Of a stretch of DNA of 64,000 nt, positions 1 to 11,200 are shown piece by piece. A program made the translations under genes and the position numbers. A model generated the notes under the pieces. It was not told the origin of the DNA. It did not search any database and was given only the letters and a program-made list of their open reading frames with translations. Each line of letters begins with the position of its first letter. Within the stretch, counting starts at the first letter, position 1. Location of the stretch: assembly GCF_036373705.1 (NCBI RefSeq), contig NC_089867.1, positions 16,480,001-16,544,000 of the forward strand, read 5' to 3'. Source of the DNA: Amia ocellicauda. Lineage: Eukaryota > Chordata > Actinopteri > Amiiformes > Amiidae.

Positions 1-105
1 GAGAGGGGGATGTTCTGTGAAGATGAGGACTATCGTGCTAACCCCCTGGAGACTATGGATCTATACAACCAAAGGCAAGCTGCAACAAACTCAGTGGAAA
101 TATGA
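1..105 (+). CDS. Possible C-terminal end of an unidentified coding exon
   Basis: Frame 1 is open from the window edge for 34 codons and stops at TGA 103-105. The peptide is acidic and ordinary in composition and ends in MDLYNQRQAATNSVEI, which could be a PDZ-type C-terminus. I do not recognise the protein. Beyond the stop is UTR-like, low-complexity DNA with an AATAAA at 1805-1810. An open run of this length occurs by chance fairly often, so this is weak. If real, it is the last exon of another plus-strand gene lying before the first visible spen exon. Confidence 0.2.
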   Translation, partial: ERGMFCEDEDYRANPLETMDLYNQRQAATNSVEI

Positions 106-3100
106 CCTTAGCTGCAGAAGACTCCAGCAGAAATACAATACAGTACAATACAAAAAAAATGTTCTACTTCCCTTCTCCGCTCTTTCTTGGATGTATATGG
201 GGTCCTCTCTCTCGTTCCCTCCCTTCCTCCATCTCTCTCTCTCTCTCTCTCTCTCTGTCTTGGATTAAAATCATATTATCACCAGTCGAGGATATGACCG
301 TGCATTTCAGTCCTGATCTGTGGGCTGGGATTGTGGATGCATCACAGTGGAGAAGCTGCAGCCTCAACAGACACCTACATAAAAGCCTTTGCCAGAGAGA
401 TCTTGGGTCTCTCTCTCTCTCTCTCTCTCCACCTGCCTGCCTGCTGATGGATGGATGGATAGATGCAAGACTGGTCTGTACAAAAAAAAACCAAATGGAA
501 TAACATAGTGGATTGTCCCTGGGGATTGTAATCTGTCAAGACCACCTCATGCCATTGCGAAGACTTGTTTGGATTTATTGATATGATTATCATCATCATC
601 ATCATCATCAACATTATTATTATTATTAATACGATTGTGTGATGAGCAATGGCTAGACTCTGTGAACGCTACACACTGTGGATTGAGGCCTGCTTCAGTA
701 GACGAGGCATCGCTCTCCTGCTGCATGCCAGGGCTGAGGCATTTAGAGTCCGGGGTGGCGGAGGCAGCTGCTCTGAAGACGGGTCAGAGCCAGGGGGCAC
801 TGTGGAGAGGGACTGCAGTGGAAGACCAGTTGTGTGAAGACGAGGGGAGCTGTGGACCGCCCGTCCTGGGATTGTATGGGACACTGAGTTGCGTTTGTGT
901 TGGGGAAACGTAGACCGAGCTGTACTGCGCTGTCAGGGGATCTAACTCCATATGGATCTATGTTTTATTCATTTTCTTCTATTTTTTTTTTTTTTTTTCT
1001 GCAAAGACTCTTGGCTTTTTTGTTTTGTTTTTTTAACCTCATGACTGGAGATTTTTGTTTTTTTTCCTTTCTGGTTACTTTCTTTTCTTTTTGTTTTTTT
1101 GAGAAAAACTAACCATCAAATGGAAAAGGGGACTCTTGGGATCTGTGCAAGTATGTTTGGATTATACCCTCCACTCTCCTGCCTGGCTGAGTGGCGGCCC
1201 AGAGGATTACTGCTGCTACTACCAGTGCTACTACTTCTGCTTTTTCTCATTTTTCCATTTTTAATTTTTTCCATTTTTTTTTTTTTTTTTTTTCCTTTTT
1301 GCTCACAAAATTCTGTCTCCCTAGATTTTAAATGGGATTTTAGGTCGGGTTCCCACAGTCTGAAAAGGTTGGTATGTCCTGCCCTGTGTATTTTAGCCCT
1401 TCTTTCTAACCCCAGTCCAACCCCTGTCTCTTTCCACTAACTCCAGTAGCTTGTAGAGAAAACGGCGGCGACAGAAGAGCTGTTGCCTCCAGTCCTGTAG
1501 ACTACACTGCAGTCTCAGTCTCTCTGGCTTCTCTTTGTAGTCCTCTCTCTCTGACCTCTCTCTCTCTCTCTGACATGTGTGTATCAGAGCTTCTCTGCAT
1601 ACTCCTGGCACACATTGATATTTTTCCTCAGTGCACAACCGATACAAACGGTAGTCGTGAGAGTGTGTGTGTGTGAGAGAGACAGAGGTTGCCTTCACAC
1701 TGTGTAATGCACTGTGGAGGAGAGCACCTATGAAATCTAACCTCGCAAGACAGTGCAGTGCATTAAGCTTAAGTGTAGCACAACGCACTGTGAAAGTTCA
1801 GTACAATAAAGTTGATCTATAGGTCTAAAACTGTACAGTGCAATACAGTCATTGTAGTACAGTACAAAACATAGCAGCATAAACCAGTGCAATACAGTTC
1901 AGAACTGTCCAGCACAGTGCTCTAGTGCTATATAACACAGTGTAATAGTAGTGGCATAATATGCAATATATAGTACAAAATCACAGTATAGCACAGTGCA
2001 GACGTGGCAATCACTGTAGTGAAGCAGAGCTCTGTGCAGTGCAAGACACTTAAATACCATGTGTAGTGTGTTACAATAAAGTAGTGTAGTGCTGCAGTAT
2101 AATGCAAAACCATAAAGCACAGAAATCAGTACAGGTCAGTGCATTTCAGAGCAGTTCACTTGCCTATGAGGAGCTGGCCTCTGAGGGCAGGGTCTTGCCT
2201 GCACAGGGTCGGCTGTCCACTAATTCATATAGATATCTATTTGTATCCTGTCTAAGGAAATACATTTTTTAAGCACCCCTCAATCTACATTTCCCTTTTT
2301 TCTCTCTGCCTTTCCCTCCTCCTGTGTTTCTCAGCATTGTGAAGTGCGGACAGTGCAGTGAGTAGGGCAGAGGGCTGGGGGGGTGGAGGGAGGCCCCAAC
2401 AATAAATCGGGAGTCAGTGTGAAGCAAAGGTGGCAGCAACAGCAGCATCAGTGAAGCTCTGACAGTAATCCTGTGTAATTCAGGATGATGGCTTCTAATC
2501 CTTTCAAGTGTATTAAATATAGAAATACATAAATGAATGCTTGGCTACCGCACAGCTCTGCACCACACTGTACGATGCCGTGCCGAATCGCACCTTACAG
2601 CTCCAGGCCGCACAGCTCTGCACTGCACAGTGCCAGGCCGAATTGCACATCACCGCACAGTGCTGCTCCACACAGCTGGGGCGTGTGCGCCAGTCAGATC
2701 AGGTAGTGACCCCTGCAGGCTAATGCACACCTGACGACTCATACGGTGTAATGAGAGCTGCATCACAAAGTGCGTCTAACACAACACCAACACTGTGCTG
2801 GAAATGCAGGCCTGTGTTTCTCCTCCATATTGACACTGCGGTGGCTTTAAAAATACAACAAAAAGGGCCCTGCCATAAATCCAGAGCTGAAAATAAAGTA
2901 TTTAAATCAGTAAGTAAAGTGAGAGGAGGCAGCAGCTGTTTTATTGTTTGACACTGGCGCATCCTTAGAGCTCACTTTACAGTATTTGTGTACTGTCTGC
3001 AAGGTTTTATTTTGAATTGGCTGTTACTCTTGAGCACACTGGCACAGGGTTCCTGTTCACCCGCTCCATGTACAGCAAGGTCCTTATGAAGCAGTTTTGA

Positions 3101-4484
3101 AGCCACTCCCCTGTTCCCGAAATAAATCGTATGACGCTCACATTCCACTTCATCACAGTCTGTGATGTCACATGTTACTGGACCCATTCTTGCACTAAGG
3201 ACCCTTCCCCTGACTGACCCCCCCCCCCCCCACCCCAAACAACAGTCCTGTCCCTAGCCTTTTGCTACTATGCCATACTCTCTCCTGAAACACAAACTAG
3301 CAGGCTCAACGAAATGTGTTATTGTTGCTATTGTACAGCCCCCAGTTACAGGTTTTAATGTGGTGGCCAGCCCACTGTCATGAGGCACCAGAACCCGAGC
3401 TGTACCCTACCCATGCAGGGTACACTGGGTCTTAAACTGTACCCTCCCAGTGCCCAATGAAAACACAACTGCAAGAAAACTAAAAAGGCCTTGCCGTCTG
3501 CGTTACCCTGCCTAGTCCCCCCTCCCCCCTCAGTCCTCACAGATCTTGTCACTGGATTGAAAAACAGATCTGCAGAAATGCCAGTCCTGTAATAAAAAAG
3601 TGTGGTAATTCCCTGCTAACCACTCTTTACTTGCCCTCCCGCCCTCCCGCCCTCTCACCCCTCTGCCCCGGCTCCCTGGGCCCCTGAGCACCCTGGCTTC
3701 CACAGCGCTCGGAATCTCCCCCCCCACTGCCACTCTCTCTCACTCACACAAATACACTTCTCCCTACCTTATGGAGGGTGCTCCGGCTGGTCACAGTTCA
3801 CAAGCCCCCCAGAGAGTACATCTTGTGGTTTGCAGCCCCACGATTCACTCTGCTGTTGAAATCCAGGCTTTACTTTTACCATCACTTCAACTTCTCACTT
3901 CATGCTCCCACTTGAAAATGCGCAATATAATGATGTAGCACCACAACTGGTGCCTGTACCCTGGCAGGAGCAGGTGCTGTGGGCTGTGTGGTTTCGGGGC
4001 AGAGAGGGGGTTGCCGTTTGCGTCATGTTTTCTCAAGAAGGATAAAGGGTTCGGAACTTCAGTCCATTCCAGATCACTGGGCTCCTGCGTATCTGCTATT
4101 TCGTACTTAGGGGCGTCGGGCTTAGACACTGAGCTCACCTTTACTGCGGATGACTTACTTGCAGGCAGTAAAATACCCCTGTCCCATAGATGTTTTTCTT
4201 TTCTCAGCCTTGTCAGTTTTTCTTATTGCCTCTTTGCATGCCCCCCCCACCCCCGTCTCTGATTGCCTGACGCCCACAGGAGCATCTGAGGGCAGTTGTT
4301 TGTGGACGCAAGGTTATGACAGTGTCAAGAGCTGTGACCTCACTATTTATTTTGTAAATGTGTACCTTGTCTGCTTCTCAGGGTTTGGCCTGGCAAAAGT
4401 AACTCTCTCTACCATTCTCTCTCTCTCTCTCTCCTGCCCCCTCCCCTCCTCCTCCTCCTCCTCTTCCTCCTCCCTTTCTCTCAG
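106..4484. other. Non-coding stretch upstream of the first visible spen exon
   Basis: No exon matching the RRM1 part of SPEN was found here, so those exons lie to the left of the window. The stretch holds (TC)n at 232-256 and 409-430, an (ATC)n/(ATT)n run at about 585-628, long T runs near 970-1110 and 1275-1295, an AATAAA at 1805-1810, degenerate CAGTG/CTGCA repeats at about 1794-2165 and 2540-2690, and a C run at about 3220-3233. It is probably spen intron, although the first part may belong to another gene. Confidence 0.5.
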
Positions 4485-5114
4485 GGCTTCCGACACACGG
4501 GAGCGTGCTTATGATCACAGTGCCTATGGACACCATGAGCGCGGGGCAGCAGGGTTCGAGCGCGGGGCAGCAGGATTCGAGCGTGCCCGCCACTACGACA
4601 CGGATTACTACCGCGACAGGACACTGCCGCATGGCGGGGGGGGCAGTGGGGGCTCCGGTTCCAGCAGTGGAGGAGGCGGGGGCTCTGGGGGGGGCAGCAG
4701 CAGCGCAGTTGGGGGTGCAGGAGGTGGGGGCGGGGGAGGTGCAGCAGCCGGTGGTGGGGGAGGCTCAGGCAGTGGGGGGTACTACGGCTCACGTAGCCGG
4801 AGCCCCAGCCGCTTCGAAACGCCAGAACCACGGTACGAGCCGCGCCCGAGGGAGCCCTTCACCGTGGCCAGTGTGGTGCACCGTGACCTGTACCGTGATG
4901 AGCTGAGCCGCGAGGGCCGGGGCCGCCGAGGGGAGAGGGGCTACCACCACAGCCGCTCCCGGTCCCCCCACTCCTCGCAGTCCCGCAACCCCTCCCCCCA
5001 GAGGCTCGCCAGCCAGGCTGCCCGCCCCCCACGCTCCCGCAGTGCCAGTGCTTCCCGCAGCCGCTCCTCTAGCTCCGACTCAGTCAGCAGCAGCAGCAGC
5101 ACCAGCAGTGACAG
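4485..5114 (+). other. spen: spen exon: RS-rich linker with Gly/Ser/Ala insert
   Basis: The exon opens with ASDTRERAYDHSAYGHHERG, nearly identical to the human linker between RRM1 and RRM2, and ends in the SRSRSSSSDSVSSSSSTSSD serine run. Two departures from the human protein as I recall it: the 7-residue unit RGAAGFE is present twice in tandem, and a run of about 50 almost pure Gly/Ser/Ala codons (about 4633-4790) sits before the conserved SRSRSPSRF. The G-rich DNA (GGC/GGG/GGT) suggests microsatellite-like growth in frame. Confidence 0.93.
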
Positions 5115-5147
5115 GTATGGGGAGCTCAAACATTAACACTTTGTGTG

Positions 5148-5207
<60 letters not shown>

Positions 5208-8200
5208 TTCAGGGCTGTAATTAGTGTAGATAAATCTCAGAATAAGCTGCTCATGTGATCAGATGACAGGCTTGACACTCCCCGGTGTGCTCAGGGGTGG
5301 TGTAGTTACAGGATCAGGAGAAGTTGCGGTAAAATGAAGTGCTAAAAATATAGTAAGAATAAGTAATTCTTAGGTGTGATGGGGCAGAATTTAATAAATT
5401 GTCTATGGGCAAGAGCGCAGGAGATCAGTCTGCTGTGTCACAGGTACAGTCTGAACAGACTTGAGTAATTGTAGGAAGGTGGTCCGGTACTGTGCTGTCC
5501 TGACCTCTGTGGGAAGGTTGTTCCTCCACTTAGGGCTCAGGGTGGAAAAGGAGTGGGAGGGCAGTGGAAAGGGGGTTCTGTGAGTCTTTGTGCACCGGAA
5601 GACTAGAGTGGTTTGGAGGGTGTGTAAGAAGAGGAGTCCAATATACATTCATCCTGGGACTAACGAGTGTGTGTGAAAGAATGGGAGATGTATAATACTA
5701 ATTGTATACATGTGTGCAGCAGTGTCTGTGATGTGCAGCAGAGTGTGTCAAGGATTCCTCGCGTAATGCGCGTCACTTCTCTGAGAAAGTAGGCCAGCCC
5801 TTCCTCTCGCCGCTCCTGCTGGGTAATGCGCTGTGTTCACAGACTCTGCTCATCTTCTCCCTGCTCCCTCCTGGTTGATGTGGCCTCACATAACCACGCT
5901 CACTCTGAAATATGTATGTATGTGTGTGTGGAGATGTATATATAAAATGTGTGTGTAGGGGAAGGAGGTCACTCCCTGCTATGACGGGCTAAGGAAGTAA
6001 AATCTCACATCAACACTGACTAACTCATACACTGATAGCCAGACTGCAGAAGAGGATTATATTCTCAGCCCAAAAGAGTGCTGCGTCACAGGAATGTCAC
6101 GTCATCCTTGTGTTCCTGCTCCCACCACTAGTGTCTGTGGGAGCTACTCTCATACTAAGCCTGCTGTGGACAAGGCTATGCCGCTGTGCTCTGGGAGTCT
6201 GTCTGCTACACTTTATCTCTCTGTCTCCACCCCCCCTCCACCTCCATGCCCCTTTCTTCCTGTCCCTCTCACTCTCTTCCTCTCTGCCCCTCTCTCTTTC
6301 TCTCGATCATCTTCCTGTGCTGGGTCAGGGTGATTCCCTGTGTGAGGGGGGTGTTACTCGAGCTTCTCTTCACCATTACAGTAAACAGTAACCAGAGCCT
6401 CAGTGCCTCCCTGCCCCTCAGCTTGGGGAGGCCTGCTCTGTGCCTGCACTGCTGAGGCACAAACAAACTCATGCACATAGCTAGACTAACACTGTCCCAA
6501 ACAGATCGACAGACCAACGCACACTCTTACACACACATACCTTCTATTGAACTCTACTGCATAATATATCTGAGACATTGAAATGTCTGAGTTATTGTGA
6601 GCATACACAGTTCTATGTGTGTGTGCGTGCGTGCAAGCAAGTGTCTGCAAATGTTGTTCGTCCGTCTGTCTCTGTGTGTGTGCCCGTGTCCAAGTAAGGG
6701 AGAGAGTATATAAACCGGTCTTCCCGAATCGTAACATAGACTGGACTCCAACTTCTCTCCCTACACCTCGCTGCTGCCTCTGTGGCAAGTACTGCCTGTA
6801 GAACAAATATTCACATAACTCTCGATTGTTGTCGGATTTAAATTAGTTTTTGTTTTTTTATAGTTGTAGATTTCCTTAGTGAGATTAGTAGGTCATGGGG
6901 AAGTGGGCTGCTGTTCAGACAGCAGGGGTGACTTGTGCATTCCCTGGCACCGGATGCATGTCGAATTGTGCCTTCTGCAGGGAGAGCACACCTTGATTTT
7001 TTTTTGTGGATATCAATTGAAATGTGTGAGCAACACAAGAAACCAAGGGGGGTGCAGGAGAGAGAGCGATCGCGGGAAGAAAGGAGGGAGAGTGAGTGTG
7101 CTCTGTTTATGTAGAGAGATACAGCCGGCCTCTTCCACAGTCTCTCTGGCTTTCTTGTTTATGCGCCTACTCCCCCTCCCCCCGCCTCCGTGTGATCCGG
7201 TCTGAACTGGAATTTTCTGGCCGTTGCTGGCTGGCTGCCCACTCCCACAGGCAGGCACTCCGTCAGCGCCACTTCCTGTTTGAGGAGAAGAGAAAGGGAG
7301 CGAGGGACAAGGGGGGCTGTTGTGGGCTCTGTGGTAGTACAGAAGTCTGTGGTTAATGGTTCAGTTGATGAGGGAGAGTGTATCCAGTCTTCCCCCCCAC
7401 TCCCCTCCTCTCCCTCCCATAGTACCAGTATGGTCTGTCTGCTGGGTCTCATTAACCCGGATGTACTTGTCAGAGAGTCAGACGGCAAGGACAACACAGC
7501 CTGGGAGCCGACTCTGCACTGCATACATACAGAGAGTGAGAGGAGAGAGCAAGCGTTTTCTTAAGTGTTGAGAAGGGGAGAGAATTTACTGCCTCTAGAG
7601 TTTACAGAGGAAGAGAGCCCTTTGATGGTAGACACTACTACAGCTGCAGTGTTAGAGTGCTGTGCTTGTATTCCAGGAACTGTTACAGCACAGCGATGTC
7701 TGGGTCTAATTTTAATTATATTTGTATATTCTCTTGAGAAATACCGAAGTAAAGATTGAGGTGACTTGTGTGAGGAAATAATTTAAATCTTCTGTGTGTG
7801 TGCATCTGTGTTTGAGTGTCTCAGTCTGTATGTGTGTCTGAATGTCTGTATCTGCGTTTGCATGTGTATGTGATTGTGTATACGCAGTGATCGGATCCCG
7901 GTTGTTTGTGTGTGTGTGTGTGTGTACATGTTCCCAGGCATTTGAGTCTAAGGTTCAATGACTAGCCAGCCAGCTGTCGACCCCCCACCCCTTCCCCCAG
8001 CCCTGTGCATCTCTTGGGAAGGGGGTGTAGCTGGTTTAGGAAATGCTTAATCAGTTTTCTGTGCCAGCAGGTGTCTGAGTGTCTCAGGAAGGGGGAGAGG
8101 GGATAGGGAGACTGGGAATGGGAGGAGTAGGTACAGGAGTGCAAGGAGAGGAGGAGGTGGAGAAAGGGTTAAACAGAGGACCGGTGTGGGGGGGGGGTGC

Positions 8201-11200
8201 GCAGTATGTGAATTGAGGAGGATTTTCCTGCATTACACAAGCAGGACAGTAAGCTGCTTACTGATCCATGTTCTGTACAGGCGCAGGCTGGGAGACTCTG
8301 GCTTTCCAGAAGCCTAACTGACAAACGTTGATTTTCTCACACATAAACACTGTACAACGTAATCGGGTATGCAGAGGTGTAATGTTACTTAAGTCAGACT
8401 ACGACTACTACGAATACTAATAATAATGAATTATAATAATCTTAGTTGTCTAGACCAACTCCCTCCCTGCAGTTCTCAGTGTCCACTCTGCAGTGTGCCT
8501 GGATAGTTTGCTCCACACCCCACTACTCTATCTGTTTGTAGCCCCCTGTGTGGCATTGTGAGGCAGATCAATTGGGCCTTCACTCAACAGCCTTTGATCC
8601 AGAATAAAAACACTCAGTTCTTTGACTCAACTGCTCTCTGATCTGCTTTTTCTCTTTGTCTTTCTCTATTCCGCTCTATTTCTGTATCCCTCTCTTCTTC
8701 TGCTCCGCTCTCTTTCTCTGTCTCTGTCAGTCTCTCTGCTCTGCTCTCTCCCTCCCTCTCCCAGCTCTCCTGTTTATGCTCCAAGTAGATGCTTTGTGAG
8801 TCAGGGGTGCCACCTGGGGGAAGAAAAGTAGAACTGTAATTTATTTTTAGTTATTTTTCTCATTACACTACCAACTAAGAACTGATTTTTTTTATTAAAT
8901 CCAAATCTTCCTTTGTATATTACTGCCTTGGAAGTTCCATGAATTTGTGTGACACCGAATATGTAAAGTCAGCTCTGTATGTGTGTGTCAGTGAGCGTGC
9001 ATATTGTCTGTGGTAGGGACCATTGTTTAGGTTTCTTTGTTACTGCATGCTCTGTGTTGGGGACAGCAGTTTGTGTGTGTCCATGGCTATTGGTCAGTGT
9101 TTGTGAGAGTGTGTATTTGAGCATATGCGAGTGGGACAGTGTGCATGCATGTATGCGAGTGACGTGTTGTGTGCGCTGTGCGTGACGTGTTGTGTGCTCT
9201 CTGGTCTCTTCCAGCAGTGACTCCAGCAGCAGCTCGAGTGATGAGTCGCCTGCGCGCTCAGTGCAGTCAGCCGCTGTGCCCGCCCCCCCCGCGAACCCCC
9301 CCCCGCCGCTGGACAAGGATGAGCCACGCAAGAGTTTTGGTATCAAAGTGCAGAACCTGCCCGTCCGTTCAACAGGTGAGCCCCCCTTGCCATGCCCACA
9401 CTTGTGCCCACCTGCAGTAGGTACAGCACAGTCTAATAGTAAATATGAGGAGTGTGGCATTGAGTAGAAGAGTAGCCCAGTAAAGTGTAATACAGCTATC
9501 CAGTGCTCAGTGGACCAATACTTTGTAATTAACTATAGTACCTTATTTTATGATACAGTACTGTTGTATACAGTACTTCACATTACAACTCTCTCTCCCT
9601 CCCAGACACCAGTCTGAAGGACGGGCTGTTCCATGAGTTTAAGAAGTATGGGAAGGTGACGTCGGTGCAGATCCATGGCGCCTCGGAGGAGCGCTACGGC
9701 CTGGTGTTCTTCCGCCAGCAGGAGGACCAGGAGAAGGCCCTGAGCGCCTCCAAGGGCAAGCTGTTCTTCGGCATGCAGATCGAGGTCACCGCCTGGAGCG
9801 GCCCCGGTACGGCCCACCTTCGCAAGCTGTTTCTCTCTCTCTCTCTCTCTCGTGCCATCCCTCTATCCCGCTCCTTCTCTTTTCCACACTGTCCTTCTCT
9901 CTCTCTCTCTCTCTCTCACAGTATTCAGCTCTGTCCCTCTTGCTTTCTTGCTCCTCCGTCCTGCTCTTTGGCTCTCTCCCTTGTTCTGTTTTTCTTTGAT
10001 TACTCTTTCCCAAGTTCTATTGCTCTCTCCCTTGTTCTTTTTTCTTGCTTGTATGGACTCTCACTCTCCCTCCACCCAATTACTTATTCCATAGCATGGT
10101 CTGGATTGGAAAGATAAAATGTTCACATTTGTAATAAATCCCCCCCCTCTCCAGAGACGGAAAGTGAGAACGAGTTCCGGCCGCTGGACGAGCGGATAGA
10201 TGAGTTCCACCCGAAGGCGACGCGGACGCTGTTCATTGGCAACTTGGAAAAGACCACGAGCTACCATGACCTGCTGAGCATCTTCCAGCGCTTTGGAGAG
10301 ATAGTGGTGAGGCCCTGTGGCATGCTGGGAGCATACAATTGGACACTAACACATATACACATACATAAATAAACTGTGTGTGTGTAATGGTGTGTAGAAG
10401 AATGAGAGTGAGCGTGCGTAGGAGAGTGAATGTGTGATGTTCTTTGGGATATTATAGCATGTAGAGGATACCAATACCTATTTATCTCTGTGTGTGTGTA
10501 TATATGTGTATGTATATGTATATATATGTATATGTGTGTATATGTATATGTGTATATATGTGTATATATGTATATGTGTTTTAACCCTTCTCTCTTTCTC
10601 CACCTCCCTCTTCCTGCCCTGTGCTCTCCCAGGACATTGACATTAAGAAGGTGAATGGAGCCCCGCAGTATGCCTTCCTGCAGTACTGTGACATCGCAAG
10701 CGTCTGCAAGGCCATCAAGAAGATGGACGGGGAGTACCTGGGCAACAATAGGCTCAAGGTAGCGGGCTTCACTGGTAGAAAAGTGGTGGTTTGTAGGAAT
10801 TTAACATGTATCTCGCAGTCCTAATTTGTCAGTAGTAACACTTATGTGCAGCAATGTAACTGGGGGTGGTAGCAGTAGAATTGGGAGTCACAGTAGCAGG
10901 AAGCCTGTAGGGGGGTATTAATAATTAGTACGGTTTCTGAGTCAGTGTGCTGTGTGTTAGTATTACAACTGTGAGTATTGACGGAGTACGTGTTGGTTGA
11001 GTATAGACCGTGTGCTGTCCTGTGTGTTGTTAACTACTGTGTGTATTGACACTGTGCTGTCTGTGTCCTGTGTGCAGCTGGGCTTTGGGAAGAGCATGCC
11101 GACCACCTGTGTGTGGCTGGACGGCCTGGCCTCCAACATCACAGAGCAGTACCTCACACGTCACTTCTGTCGCTACGGCCACGTCGTCAAGGTCAGTGTT

